From Flavobacterium sp. Sd200 (lineage in GTDB: Bacteria; Bacteroidota; Bacteroidia; Flavobacteriales; Flavobacteriaceae): a stretch of 64,000 nucleotides of DNA. Position numbers and translations under genes: made by a program. This document shows positions 1 through 9,475 of this stretch, piece by piece (position 1 is the first letter of the stretch; each line of letters begins with the position of its first letter). The notes beneath the pieces were generated by a model that was given only the letters and a program-made list of their open reading frames with translations, had not been told where the DNA came from and ran no database searches. The DNA is taken from NCBI RefSeq assembly GCF_009826935.1, contig NZ_WUMN01000001.1, positions 744,001-808,000 on the forward strand, written 5' to 3'.

Positions 1-1126
1 TAGTTATAACCAGTTTTTTACCTAAAAAACTGTTGTAGTAGGGCAGAGCTATTTCTACGATCATTAGCGCAAAGAGCAGTGCAAAGAGTGTAAGTATAAC
101 TGTTTCAAAAATAAATTGGTAAATAATGTTTCTTTTACCTGCGCCAAGAATTTGTCTTACGCCCACTTCTTTAGCCCGTTTTACGGCATTTGCGGTAGCA
201 AGGTTTACATAGTTGGCTACAGACATGACGAGTATGAGTATTGACAAGCCTGCCATGATAAGAAGAAACTGGTAGCTTCCCCTGCCTTCGGGTATATCAT
301 TTACTTTAGAATGCAACCTCATGGTTGCAAGCTGTTCTGTCGTTATTCTTACCTTACCATAACGCTTAATATATTCATCTACCGGAATAGCACTTTTTTT
401 AGCACTTTTTACCGTACTGTAATTGTAGTAAAGGTTTTCTATTTTTTGAGCAATTGTAATGCCGTCGTTTGCATTTTTTGCCATAACAAAAAGCCCGAAA
501 CTGAAGCTTCCCCAATTGTTCTCGTTTTCTTTAAGCTTAGAGTCTATCATGTTAGTAACGACTTCCGGCATATACAGGCCTTTACCTTCTATTTTATATA
601 CACCTTTTACCGTAAATGTTTTACCCGTAAGTTCAACCTGCCTGTTCATAGGATTTTCATTACCAAATAATCTTTTGGCTAAGTTTTCTGAAATGGCTAT
701 TGTTGCAGGTGTAAGCGCAGTATCTGCACTTCCCTGTATAAAATGATAAGGGAAAAAATGAAAGAAATTTGCCTGCGCGTCAATTATTTTAGCGGCCATT
801 TCTTTCCTGCCTTTATATTTAATTATATCGCTGTTATACCAGGAATTTATATAACAATATTCGCTTACTTCAGGCACTTCACTTATATGTTTACCCACCG
901 GTGCTGCCGAAGACCCCCAAACCATATCTTCACTAAGGTCTGTTACAACAAAATAGGCTTTGTTTTTTACAGGGTTTTGGGCTTCATAACTGTGCTCGTC
1001 ATCCCAATAGAGTATGGCAAATATCAAACCTGCAATACCTATGCTTAAACCCAATACATTTAGAAAAGTGAAGAATTTATTATGTCTTACCTGATAGATA
1101 AATATTTTTAACCAGTTGTTTAGCAT
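1..1126 (-). CDS. ABC transporter permease, MacB/FtsX type (partial, 3' end outside window)
   Basis: The frame is open from the ATG at 1126 down to base 1, so the C-terminus lies outside the window. It starts MLNNWLKIF, has a first membrane helix at about residues 18-40 (FLNVLGLSIGIAGLIFAIL), then a long periplasmic MacB_PCD-like domain, then the FtsX core with the typical NLATANAVKRAKEVGVRQ coupling segment. It is a clear paralogue of the next permease gene, which ends 2 bp upstream. Being last in the adaptor-ATPase-permease-permease operon, it probably forms the membrane part of a MacB-like exporter or lipoprotein-handling transporter. The substrate cannot be told from sequence. Confidence 0.88.
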   Translation of the reverse strand, partial: MLNNWLKIFIYQVRHNKFFTFLNVLGLSIGIAGLIFAILYWDDEHSYEAQNPVKNKAYFVVTDLSEDMVWGSSAAPVGKHISEVPEVSEYCYINSWYNSDIIKYKGRKEMAAKIIDAQANFFHFFPYHFIQGSADTALTPATIAISENLAKRLFGNENPMNRQVELTGKTFTVKGVYKIEGKGLYMPEVVTNMIDSKLKENENNWGSFSFGLFVMAKNANDGITIAQKIENLYYNYSTVKSAKKSAIPVDEYIKRYGKVRITTEQLATMRLHSKVNDIPEGRGSYQFLLIMAGLSILILVMSVANYVNLATANAVKRAKEVGVRQILGAGKRNIIYQFIFETVILTLFALLFALMIVEIALPYYNSFLGKKLVIT

Positions 1127-1128
1127 AA

Positions 1129-3555
1129 CTATTCGTATTTTAGATATTTAAGCACATTAACCCTTGTGGCCGCAAAAGCCCTTCCCAGTACTACGGCAAG
1201 TGTAAGGAGCATTAGTATTATAAAACCAATAATAAAAGGCATTAAGGAAACATCTATCCTGAAAGCAAAATTTTCGAGCCATTTTTCGAGCAGTATCCAG
1301 GCAGGCAATGCAGCTATAATAAAGCCCATAATGCAAAATACTATATATTGTATGCTAAGCTGTTTCATGAGCACAATGGTTTCTGCACCAAGAGTTTTGC
1401 GAATTGCAATTTCTTTCATGCGACGTTGTATGCTGTATGAGGCAAGTGCAAACAAGCCAAATAATGCAATAGCTATTACCACACCGTTTAACAATGAGAA
1501 CAGGTTGCGTTGTTTTATATACCCCAAATAGGTGCGGGCATACGTTTTATCTACAAAATCGTAACTGAAGGGGTATTCTGTATCTATTTTCGAAGTCCAT
1601 AATTTCTCTATATCGGCAATGGCTTGCGGCATGGCCTCAGGCGATATTTTTACATACATTTTCTGGAGGTTATATGACATCCAGTCTATAGTCTTTAAAT
1701 GAAAGAACGACATTGGCGGAATTTTGTTTTGAGGTCCGGTAAGATGAAAATCTTTTACTACCCCAACTATACGTAGCTTTTTGTCGTTCCAGTCTATTTC
1801 CTTGCCTATAGGGTTCTTTTCGTTCATCATTTTGGCAGCTGTTTCGTTTATCATCATGGAATTGATGGTGTCAGACGAAAAAGTATCGTTGATTTCGCGC
1901 CCCATTACTATTTTCATTCCCATCATGTTCAGGAATCCAAAATCTGTTGCCATGTTCTGTCCCTGTATATTTTTTCCATTGTAAGTATATCCCGATGAAC
2001 TTCCGGCATCTGCACCCAATGTGAATGCGCCGCCGGCTACACCCTGTACACCTTTAATTTTCTTTATCTCATCGCGAACAGCCTCATAATGACTATAAAG
2101 AATTTTCAGATCATTTTGGGTAGGCTCCACTTTTGGGTTGTGGTATACTATTTCCAGTACCTGCTCTCCATTTAGGCCAAGGTCTTTATTCATCATGAAA
2201 TTTACCTGTAAGTAAACGATGTAAGAGCCTACAATAAAGAACGAAGCTATGGCAAACTGTACTATCAGCATGCCGTTGCGCAGCCAAATACCGCTTTTAC
2301 TGCGGCTAAAATTTCCGCGGAGCACCTTTAGCATTTCAAAGTTTGATACATATATTGCGGGCAGTAAACCTGCAGTAACTATAACCGTAATAAATATTAG
2401 TATAAGCTGCTGATAAAATTGAGTGCTGTTTAGGGCAAGATCTTTAGAAAGGAAGTCGTTATAAAAAGGTAATGCCAATTCTACGATAACCAGTGCCACT
2501 AATATTGCAGTAAAAGCTGTTAGTACAGCCTCAAATAAAAACTGTTTTATAATATTATTTTTACTTGCACCAAGCACTTTTCTAACACCAACTTCTTTAG
2601 CACGTTTAATAGCATTGGCGGTGGCAAGATTTACATAGTTTACTATAGACAGCAAAAGTATTAGTACCGATAATCCCACTATAATGAGCAGGAACTGATA
2701 ATTTCCACGCCCTTCAGGATAGCCTTCTACAATTGAGTGAAGCCTTGCCATAGACAATGGCTCATATATTGTTTTCATAGAGCCATTTTTTTTAAGGTAT
2801 TCCTCCAGCGAAATGCCCTCTTGCTGTGCAAATTTCTTTGAACGGTTTTCTATAAGTACATTTTCAATTTTCTTTTTTACTATGTCTATTTGTTCCGGGT
2901 TTTTTAGCTTTAAAAGTAATCCGAAATTAAAGTTGCCCCATTGGTCTTCGTTGCCTTTAAGGCGTGTTATGCCTATAAGATTTATTACCGCATCGGGCAT
3001 GTAAGATGATTTACCCTGTATCCTGTACACACTGCGCACAACAAGGCTTCTTCCGGTATATTTAACTTCTTTTCCAACAGGGTCTTCTTTTCCAAAAATA
3101 TTTTGTGCTGCTTTTTCGCTCAGTGATATACTATTGCTGTCGGGCAGTGGGTTGGTGCCGTTACCTTTTATAATTTCGAAAGGAAAGAAAGAAAAGAAGT
3201 TTTTTTGAGTGTCAAGTAGTTCCAGATCTACTTTTTTCTGGCCGTATGCAACAATCTCTTTATCGTAATAATTGTTCAGGTAGCAGTATTCTTCAATTTC
3301 AGGTATTTTGTCCATAAACGGTGCCAACGGGTACACGTTATGCGGCCATATCATGTCTTCGCTTATAACACTTATAGATTGAAAAACATTATCCTTATTA
3401 GGGTTCCAGCTATTATAAGATTGCTCATCGTTCAAGTAAAGTATGGCAAATATAAGTCCTGAAATTCCCAGGCTCAGCCCCAGTACATTTAGCGCCGAAA
3501 AGAAAGCATTAACTCTTAAGTGGTGTAAAAATATTTTTAGCCAGTTTTTAAGCAT
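1129..3555 (-). CDS. ABC transporter permease, MacB/FtsX type (808 aa)
   Basis: This full-length permease has the two-repeat architecture of the Bacteroidetes FtsX family. A membrane helix (about residues 20-42) is followed by a MacB_PCD-like periplasmic domain and a first FtsX block containing NLATANAIKRAKEVGVRK. A second periplasmic domain and a second FtsX block with SIQRRMKEIAIRKTLGA near the C-terminus complete it. The duplicated coupling motifs are what would contact the ATPase. It sits 53 bp downstream of the ATPase gene in the same operon and is followed after 2 bp by a paralogous permease, so a heterodimer is likely (inference). Confidence 0.9.
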   Translation of the reverse strand: MLKNWLKIFLHHLRVNAFFSALNVLGLSLGISGLIFAILYLNDEQSYNSWNPNKDNVFQSISVISEDMIWPHNVYPLAPFMDKIPEIEEYCYLNNYYDKEIVAYGQKKVDLELLDTQKNFFSFFPFEIIKGNGTNPLPDSNSISLSEKAAQNIFGKEDPVGKEVKYTGRSLVVRSVYRIQGKSSYMPDAVINLIGITRLKGNEDQWGNFNFGLLLKLKNPEQIDIVKKKIENVLIENRSKKFAQQEGISLEEYLKKNGSMKTIYEPLSMARLHSIVEGYPEGRGNYQFLLIIVGLSVLILLLSIVNYVNLATANAIKRAKEVGVRKVLGASKNNIIKQFLFEAVLTAFTAILVALVIVELALPFYNDFLSKDLALNSTQFYQQLILIFITVIVTAGLLPAIYVSNFEMLKVLRGNFSRSKSGIWLRNGMLIVQFAIASFFIVGSYIVYLQVNFMMNKDLGLNGEQVLEIVYHNPKVEPTQNDLKILYSHYEAVRDEIKKIKGVQGVAGGAFTLGADAGSSSGYTYNGKNIQGQNMATDFGFLNMMGMKIVMGREINDTFSSDTINSMMINETAAKMMNEKNPIGKEIDWNDKKLRIVGVVKDFHLTGPQNKIPPMSFFHLKTIDWMSYNLQKMYVKISPEAMPQAIADIEKLWTSKIDTEYPFSYDFVDKTYARTYLGYIKQRNLFSLLNGVVIAIALFGLFALASYSIQRRMKEIAIRKTLGAETIVLMKQLSIQYIVFCIMGFIIAALPAWILLEKWLENFAFRIDVSLMPFIIGFIILMLLTLAVVLGRAFAATRVNVLKYLKYE

Positions 3556-3608
3556 GTTGTCTGATTATTAGGTATTGATGATTGATGAAGGTTTTAGATA
3601 ATGATTAT

Positions 3609-4313
3609 TTATCCAGTAATCAGTACATCCACTTTTTTTGTGTTGTGTTTTTCGCTCAAAATTTCACCGTCTTTCATAGTTATGGTTCGCTGGGAAAAAG
3701 CAGCATCATGATTAGAGTGTGTTACCATAAGTATAGTGGCACCCGATGCATGCAGATCGGTAAGCAGTTCCATAACCTCATTGCCGTTTTTGCTGTCAAG
3801 GTTACCTGTTGGCTCATCGGCAAGTATAATTTTTGGGTCATTAACTAATGCACGTGCCACCGCAACACGTTGCTGCTGCCCTCCGGATAATTGCTGGGGG
3901 TAATGTTTAAGCCTGTGCGATATGGCAAGCCTTTCGGCTATGGCCTCTACTTTTTTCTTACGCTCCTGTGATGGAACTTTATTATAAATAAGCGGCAACT
4001 CTATATTATCAAAAACCGAAAGCTCATCTATTAGGTTAAAATTCTGGAATACAAAACCAATATTTTCCTTGCGTATTTTGGAGCGTTCGCTTTCGCTAAG
4101 TCCGTTAATTTCTTTATCGAGTAGTTTGTAGCTGCCGCCTGTGGCATTGTCCAACAGGCCTGCAATATTAAGTAGGGTAGATTTACCACAGCCGGAAGCC
4201 CCCATAATGGTTACAAACTCGCCTTGTTTTATTTCAAGTGATATTTCGTTAAGCGCACGGGTTTCTATTTCTTCGGTGCGGAATACTTTTGTAAGTTTAC
4301 TGATCTGTATCAT
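3609..4313 (-). CDS. ABC transporter ATP-binding protein, MacB/LolD family (234 aa)
   Basis: All ATPase motifs are visible: Walker A GASGCGKST (residues 38-46), Q-loop VFQNFNLIDEL, signature LSGGQQQRVAVARAL, Walker B IILADEP with the catalytic Glu, and an H-loop in VTHSNHD. Length and the MIQISKLTKVF start are typical of LolD/MacB ATPases. It powers the two FtsX-type permeases encoded just downstream and works with the periplasmic adaptor encoded just upstream, as in tripartite MacAB-like pumps (family knowledge). No outer-membrane partner gene is in this operon. Confidence 0.93.
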   Translation of the reverse strand: MIQISKLTKVFRTEEIETRALNEISLEIKQGEFVTIMGASGCGKSTLLNIAGLLDNATGGSYKLLDKEINGLSESERSKIRKENIGFVFQNFNLIDELSVFDNIELPLIYNKVPSQERKKKVEAIAERLAISHRLKHYPQQLSGGQQQRVAVARALVNDPKIILADEPTGNLDSKNGNEVMELLTDLHASGATILMVTHSNHDAAFSQRTITMKDGEILSEKHNTKKVDVLITG

Positions 4314-4451
4314 AACTAAAATTTTTAGAGTTGATGGTTAGTGATTAATGATGATTTATTTGATTGATGATGAACTCCTTCGTTTTGTTTATATCTTAAT
4401 GGTCTGTGCACTGGCCTGATGAGAGCCGGCATATTAAAAAGTGATCTTTAA

Positions 4452-5690
4452 TTAATTTAAGTTTAGTATTTTTATTTCTTTATAGTCGGCATAATTACTG
4501 GTTACTACTTTATCTCCGGGTTTAAGTCCGCTAAGCACCTCATGATATAACGGGTTTTCCCTCCCCAGTTTTATTTCCCTGTATTCAGCCTTATCACCGT
4601 TAACTACAAATATCCATTTACCACCGGTTTCTTCATTAAACCTTCCTCGTGGCAGTACTACTGTTTTTTGTTTTTCACTAAGAATAAGTCTTACACTAAA
4701 GCTAAGCCCCTGTTGTACAGTAATAGGTTTATTACTAATAAAATTTAATTCAGCTAAAAATCGCCCGTTTTTAATTTCGGGTACTACTTTGCTTACCACT
4801 ACATCTATTTCTTTACCCTTATATTCTACTTTTCCTTTTTGGTTTTCGGTTACACGCGGCAGGTAAAATTCATCAATTTCGGCAACCAGTTTGTATCCTT
4901 TCATTACGTCAATTTTGCCAATGCTTTCACCGGCCACATAATTTTTTCCTAATATCGGCTCAAAAGAAGTAAGTCTTCCGGCGAGCGGGGCAATTACCAA
5001 AAAGTTTTTTTTATTGCTGCGCAATATTTCAAGGCTCTTATACATAGTGGCCTGCGATTGCGAAATTTGATTTATTTGTATGCGGTTGGCCTCTTTTTCG
5101 CGCTGTATACTTTGTTGAATAATGTTTTTTCGTTCTTTTTGGAAACGGAAGTTTTCCTGCGTTTTTTCCCATTCGTTCCTGCTCAATATTTCCTGCCTGA
5201 ACAATTTTTGATTAAGGTCATAAAGGTTTTTGGCATCCTGATAGTCATGATCTATAGCCACAAGATCTTTTGCCATACTCAGTTCCTGATTGCGCAGGTC
5301 AAGCTTAGCCTTGTTAAGATTGTTTATCTGTTCTATTATAGAGGTTTCCTGTGTAACATAACTAAGTTCTGTATTTGGATTATACAACTTAGCCAATGAC
5401 TGGCCTTTTGTAACAAGGTCGCCATTAGCCGCAAATATTTCCTGTATAGACCCACCCTCTATAACATTCAGTAAAATAGAGTTTAAAGGTTCGGTCTTTG
5501 CCTGTAACACAATATAATCTTCAAAATAGGCGGTTTCTACAGTTTTAATGGTTATTTCGTTTCTGTTTACATTAAAACTTCTTTTGCTGATAGCTGCTGT
5601 TGTAAGAAAATATCCAGCTGCCAAAAAAACAGGAAGGGCAAGCAACAGGTATTTATTTTTTCTATTTTTACGGGTAACTATGGTATCCAT
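4452..5690 (-). CDS. Periplasmic adaptor (membrane fusion) protein, HlyD/MacA family
   Basis: I place the start at the ATG at 5690 (MDTIVTRKNRKNKYL); a longer frame runs into the probable promoter. A basic cytoplasmic tip is followed by one membrane helix (about residues 16-35). Next come a lipoyl-like half-motif (GSIQEIFAANGDLVTKGQSL), a long coiled-coil hairpin (about 85-215), the second lipoyl half (VIAPLAGRLTSF) and a beta-barrel C-terminal part ending with LKPGDKVVTSNYADY. This is the architecture of MacA/HlyD adaptors that link inner-membrane ABC exporters to an outer-membrane channel. It is first in the operon and divergent from the response-regulator gene, so it is probably that regulator's target. 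Confidence 0.9.
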   Translation of the reverse strand: MDTIVTRKNRKNKYLLLALPVFLAAGYFLTTAAISKRSFNVNRNEITIKTVETAYFEDYIVLQAKTEPLNSILLNVIEGGSIQEIFAANGDLVTKGQSLAKLYNPNTELSYVTQETSIIEQINNLNKAKLDLRNQELSMAKDLVAIDHDYQDAKNLYDLNQKLFRQEILSRNEWEKTQENFRFQKERKNIIQQSIQREKEANRIQINQISQSQATMYKSLEILRSNKKNFLVIAPLAGRLTSFEPILGKNYVAGESIGKIDVMKGYKLVAEIDEFYLPRVTENQKGKVEYKGKEIDVVVSKVVPEIKNGRFLAELNFISNKPITVQQGLSFSVRLILSEKQKTVVLPRGRFNEETGGKWIFVVNGDKAEYREIKLGRENPLYHEVLSGLKPGDKVVTSNYADYKEIKILNLN

Positions 5691-5715
5691 TAGGTATTTA
5701 TTTGGCTTATATAGC

Positions 5716-5731
5716 AGCAATATTGTGCCAA
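5716..5731 (-). promoter_or_regulatory. Possible sigma-54-like promoter of the ABC exporter operon
   Basis: On the minus strand, upstream of the adaptor start, the sequence reads TTGGCACAATATTGCT. It carries a GG -24 element and a GC -12 element as in TGGCAC-N5-TTGC promoters. The GG-to-GC gap is 9 bases here instead of the usual 10, which weakens the call. It lies 25 bp upstream of the chosen start, with the tandem operators 60-115 bp further upstream, the position of enhancer sites for NtrC-type activators. Confidence 0.4.
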
Positions 5732-5792
5732 AATTTAAAAAAATATAAAGTACTGAATATCATTTTTTTTTTAAATCACACCAATAGCAGGG

Positions 5793-5829
5793 GTGTCCGA
5801 AAACGGACACTTTTTGTCCGAAACCGAAC
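5793..5829. promoter_or_regulatory. Tandem palindromic operator sites for the divergent response regulator
   Basis: A perfect palindrome, GTGTCCG-AAAA-CGGACAC (5793-5810), is followed by an imperfect copy GTCCG-AAAC-CGAAC (5816-5829). Their centres are 21 bp apart, two helical turns, so bound dimers would lie on the same DNA face. The sites end 5 bp before the ATG of the NtrC-like regulator and lie upstream of the exporter operon. Activation of the exporter and autoregulation are both plausible; the assignment to this regulator rests on position. Confidence 0.65.
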
Positions 5830-5834
5830 ACAAT

Positions 5835-7190
5835 ATGAAAAAGACTCAGGCAGCTATTTTAGTAATAGACGATCAGGAAGACATTCTTTTCGCCTCTAAG
5901 ATGGCGCTTAAAAAACATTTTGAAGAAATTTATACGCTTTCGGACCCCAAAAGAGCAATACGATTATTGTCTGAAAAGGCTATAGATGTGGTATTGCTGG
6001 ATATGAATTACCGCATAGGTTTTGAGGATGGCCGCGAAGGGGTTTACCTGCTTAAAGAAATTAAAGCTTTTGCCCCGCAAACACTCGTGGTGCTTATGAC
6101 AGCCTTTGGTAAGGTAGAAACTGCCGTAGAAGGATTGAAACTGGGCGCTTTTGATTATATACTAAAACCGTGGGATAACGACAAACTGTTAGAAGTAATT
6201 AAAGCTGCTGTAACCGAGAGCCGCAAAGAACGCAGGCAGGCAGCAAAACAATCTGCTGCCGAAAGCTTTTTTATTGGCGAATCGCCTGCTATTAAAAAAG
6301 CATATTCCCTCGCCGGAAAAGTAGCGCGTACCGATGCGAATGTTTTAATACTGGGTGAAAACGGTACCGGTAAATATGTAATGGCACACTACATACACCA
6401 ACAAAGTAATCGTGCAACTGGCTCTTTTATACATGTAGACCTTGGTGCACTGAACGAAAATATTTTTGAAAGTGAATTATTTGGCTATGCCAAAGGAGCT
6501 TTTACCGATGCAAAAACTGATACTCCAGGACGTTTTGAACTTGCAGGGGGCGGGACAATTTTTTTAGATGAAATTGGCAATGTGCCTTTACATTTACAGG
6601 CAAAACTACTGCAGGTGTTGCAAAGTAAGCAGATAACGAGGTTGGGGGAGGGTAGGCCGCGTCAGCTTGATGTGCGAATTATTACAGCTACTAATATTGA
6701 CCTGAAAAATGAAGTAACCCAAAAGCATTTCAGAGAGGATCTCTATTATCGTATAAATACTATGGCTATTACATTGCCGCCGCTTAGAGAACGTAAGGAA
6801 GATTTACTTTCGTTGGCAAATTTTCTGTTGAATAAAATGGCAGACAAATATGAAAGGGATTTATTGTTATTTGATGATGAGGTAAAGAGCCTGATTATTG
6901 AGCAATCCTGGAATGGAAATATAAGAGAGATGGAAAACCGTATAGAGCGTGCTGTAATTTTATGCGATAACAATATTATTACGGTTAACGACCTCGATCT
7001 TGACAAGGCAACAGAGCTGGCCCTGCCCGAAGATGCAGCTCTGTCTGATGTAGAAAAAATGGCTATACTGCGTGCACTCCAAAAACAAAATTATAATGTA
7101 AGCCGTGCAGCCGAAGAACTTGGGCTATCGCGTGCTGCACTTTACAGGCGTATGGATAAATACGAAATTGGTAAAGCAGACAGGTCATGA
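5835..7190 (+). CDS. NtrC-family sigma-54-dependent response regulator (451 aa)
   Basis: The ATG at 5835 is preferred; an upstream GTG at 5793 would put the start inside the operator palindrome. Domains in order: receiver (about 1-125) with IDDQED and phospho-acceptor D56 in VVLLDMN; AAA+ domain with Walker A LGENGTGK (about 173-180), the sigma-54 contact loop GAFTDA (221-226) and Walker B TIFLDE (about 241-246); and a C-terminal Fis-type helix-turn-helix (NVSRAAEELGLSRAALYRR). GAFTDA replaces the textbook GAFTGA. It overlaps its kinase gene by 4 bp. It probably controls the divergent ABC exporter operon. Confidence 0.93.
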   Translation: MKKTQAAILVIDDQEDILFASKMALKKHFEEIYTLSDPKRAIRLLSEKAIDVVLLDMNYRIGFEDGREGVYLLKEIKAFAPQTLVVLMTAFGKVETAVEGLKLGAFDYILKPWDNDKLLEVIKAAVTESRKERRQAAKQSAAESFFIGESPAIKKAYSLAGKVARTDANVLILGENGTGKYVMAHYIHQQSNRATGSFIHVDLGALNENIFESELFGYAKGAFTDAKTDTPGRFELAGGGTIFLDEIGNVPLHLQAKLLQVLQSKQITRLGEGRPRQLDVRIITATNIDLKNEVTQKHFREDLYYRINTMAITLPPLRERKEDLLSLANFLLNKMADKYERDLLLFDDEVKSLIIEQSWNGNIREMENRIERAVILCDNNIITVNDLDLDKATELALPEDAALSDVEKMAILRALQKQNYNVSRAAEELGLSRAALYRRMDKYEIGKADRS

Positions 7191-8515
7191 AAAAGTTCAG
7201 ATTATATCAGTTTCTGTTTGTTCGTCTGTTAATAATAATTATTACAGTGGCAGGCGCATTTTTTGCACTTACGCAAGAGCTTTATTATACTACTTTTTTT
7301 TGCGGACTTACCTTTATTATGCTTATTGTTGAACTTTTTACCTTTATTAGGGAAACGTTCCTGTTTTATGATAAAACCATAAGCGCTATATTAAATAATG
7401 ATTTTACGGCTGATTTTACAGTACACAGTTCCTTTGAAAATTACAGAAACCTGATTAAGCTATATACTACTTTGAAGACCAATCAGCACGATCAGGTAAC
7501 TCAGGATTTAGTGTACCGTTCTATACTCAATAATATAGAAACGGCTGTAGTGATACTAAGGGAAGATGATAACGAATGGGGCATTTTTTTTAGTAACGAT
7601 TATTTTTCTAAATATTTTGATGTTCCGCACATAAGCAAATGGAAATATCTAAAAAAACACTTACCCGCTTTGTGTGATGTTGTGGAGCAGCATAATTTTC
7701 AGGATATGCGCACTTCATTGCAGGTACGTATGGATAACGGAGATAACCAAACCTTTATGTTCCAGACCAGCAGGACAAGTGCCTTTGGCAAGGTGTATTA
7801 TATGATATTGCTTGATTCTATCCAAAATATAGTTGCTAAAAAAGAAAAAGATGCATGGATAAATCTTATGAAAGTAATTTCTCATGAGTTGATGAACAGT
7901 ATAACGCCTATACGTTCTTTGTCCCAAAATCTCAGTGAACTTATGCACCAGAAAGAGCTGTCTAATGAAGATATGCACGACATACGCCAGAGTGTTGACA
8001 CAATGATACAACGAAGCAATCATTTACAGAGTTTTATAGACAGTTACCGTAAACTGGCCATGCTGCCGTCACCCGACAAGAAGCCTGTACTATTAAATAC
8101 TTTAGTGAACAGCGTATTGCAGCTAATGAAACCTTCTTTTGAAAGCGAATATATAGTTACAGAAAATAATATACCATCTGGTATAACTATTATGGCAGAC
8201 GTTTTACAGTTAGAACAGGTGTTTATAAATCTGTTAACTAATAGTATTAATGCTTTAAAAAGTAGCGAAAATAAAAAAATACTCATTGAAACCAATGCTA
8301 ACCCCGATCGTATTTTTATAACTATTACTGATACAGGGCAGGGGATAGATAAGGAAATAGAGGATAAAATTTTCCTCCCGTTTTTTACTACCAGAAAAAA
8401 CGGTGCAGGTATAGGACTTACATTATCCAAAAATATAATAGAAGCACATGGAGGATACCTTAATTACCAAATGCATGATGGTAAAACCAGTTTCACTATC
8501 AGTATTTTAAGGTAG
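7187..8515 (+). CDS. Sensor histidine kinase partner of the NtrC-like regulator (442 aa)
   Basis: Two N-terminal membrane helices (about residues 8-28 and 35-55) are separated by only a few residues, so there is almost no periplasmic sensor and the stimulus is probably membrane-borne. A PAS-like region follows (about 105-215). The H-box is VISHELMNSITP with His233. The ATPase domain has the N-box INLLTNSINAL, G1 DTGQGI, the F-box FFTTRKNGAG and G2 GIGLTL. The ATGA overlap with the upstream regulator gene supports a co-translated two-component pair. Cell-envelope stress sensing is an inference from the linked ABC exporter. Confidence 0.92.
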   Translation: MKKFRLYQFLFVRLLIIIITVAGAFFALTQELYYTTFFCGLTFIMLIVELFTFIRETFLFYDKTISAILNNDFTADFTVHSSFENYRNLIKLYTTLKTNQHDQVTQDLVYRSILNNIETAVVILREDDNEWGIFFSNDYFSKYFDVPHISKWKYLKKHLPALCDVVEQHNFQDMRTSLQVRMDNGDNQTFMFQTSRTSAFGKVYYMILLDSIQNIVAKKEKDAWINLMKVISHELMNSITPIRSLSQNLSELMHQKELSNEDMHDIRQSVDTMIQRSNHLQSFIDSYRKLAMLPSPDKKPVLLNTLVNSVLQLMKPSFESEYIVTENNIPSGITIMADVLQLEQVFINLLTNSINALKSSENKKILIETNANPDRIFITITDTGQGIDKEIEDKIFLPFFTTRKNGAGIGLTLSKNIIEAHGGYLNYQMHDGKTSFTISILR

Positions 8516-8578
8516 ATTCAGTAAATAGATATATATATTATATGATCGTTATCTTTTCTTACTTTAAGAACGCTATTA

Positions 8579-9475
8579 TTAATCGTGAAATTGTTCCAAT
8601 CTGCGTTTTCGGTAGCCGTCCGGAGATATGCCCATTACCTTAGTAAAAAGCCTCGAAAAATAATAATGGTCGTTAAAGCCAAGTTCGCGGGCTATTTCTT
8701 TAATAAGCAGGTTTGTAAAGTGCAGGTACTGGCAGGCTTTTTGTATTTTGAGCTGGTTAAAATATTCAATAGGGGAGAAGCCCGTTTTATTTTTAAACAC
8801 CGCCGAAAAATGTGCAGCAGATAATTTTACCTCATTGGCAGCTTCTTCAAGCGTAATGGTCCTGTGTACATTTCGGGTAAAAAAATCAATGGCAATTTCT
8901 GCAACACCGCTGTTTTGTATTTTGTCTTCCTGCCTGCTGTTGTATATTATTGTGCTTAAAAAATGCCACAGGCACATGTTTACATTAACTAATGTATCTA
9001 TACTGTAGCCTCTTTCAAGTTGCCGGTACATGTTATTAAACAGGGAAGTAGTATTGTTGCCAGATTCTATAAAAGCCTTTGCACCATGCAGTTTTTTAAA
9101 ACGTTCTGCAATATCTAAGGCTACACTACCTTTAAAATGTACCCAGAATATACTCCACGGTACATTAGCATCAGCGGCATAAGTATGTGCCGTTTTTTGC
9201 GTAATAATTATCGCATTGCCCGGCTCTATATAGTAAGTGTTTCCATTCATTTCTACCTGTCCTTTGCCGTCAGTACAATATATAAGTATATGCTGGTCTG
9301 CGCCTTCGGGTCTGTGCCTGTAATGGTGCAGCGCTTTAGGATAGTAGCCAATGTTAGTTATATACAGGTTGCTTATAATGCTGTCGGTAATGCATAAACT
9401 CTCTAAAATAGTTCGAGGCACGGCTATAGCTCTTTGCCCGTTAAAGCCTTCTTCCTTTCTAATTATGTTTTCCAC
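8579..9475 (-). CDS. AraC-family regulator with cupin-like sugar-sensing domain (298 aa)
   Basis: Start is a GTG at 9475; no upstream or nearby ATG keeps the N-terminus. Residues about 30-130 form an AraC_binding cupin (HILIYCTDGKGQVEMNG, then IEPGNAIIITQKTAHTY). The last 100 residues are a double helix-turn-helix with the AraC signature (LLIKEIARELGFNDHYYFSRLFTKVMGISPDGYRKRR). It is divergent from the DUF5107/GH35/MFS/GH2 operon and is the obvious candidate to switch that operon in response to a sugar. The ligand is unknown. Confidence 0.88.
   Translation of the reverse strand: MENIIRKEEGFNGQRAIAVPRTILESLCITDSIISNLYITNIGYYPKALHHYRHRPEGADQHILIYCTDGKGQVEMNGNTYYIEPGNAIIITQKTAHTYAADANVPWSIFWVHFKGSVALDIAERFKKLHGAKAFIESGNNTTSLFNNMYRQLERGYSIDTLVNVNMCLWHFLSTIIYNSRQEDKIQNSGVAEIAIDFFTRNVHRTITLEEAANEVKLSAAHFSAVFKNKTGFSPIEYFNQLKIQKACQYLHFTNLLIKEIARELGFNDHYYFSRLFTKVMGISPDGYRKRRLEQFHD

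Noticed and set aside
311..1048. Three plus-strand reading frames at the left end
   Set aside because: They are antisense to the first permease, whose minus-strand frame is open throughout and matches a known family.
5793..5834. GTG start that would lengthen the NtrC-like regulator
   Set aside because: It lies in the operator palindrome and adds a non-conserved tail; the ATG at 5835 begins directly with the receiver domain.
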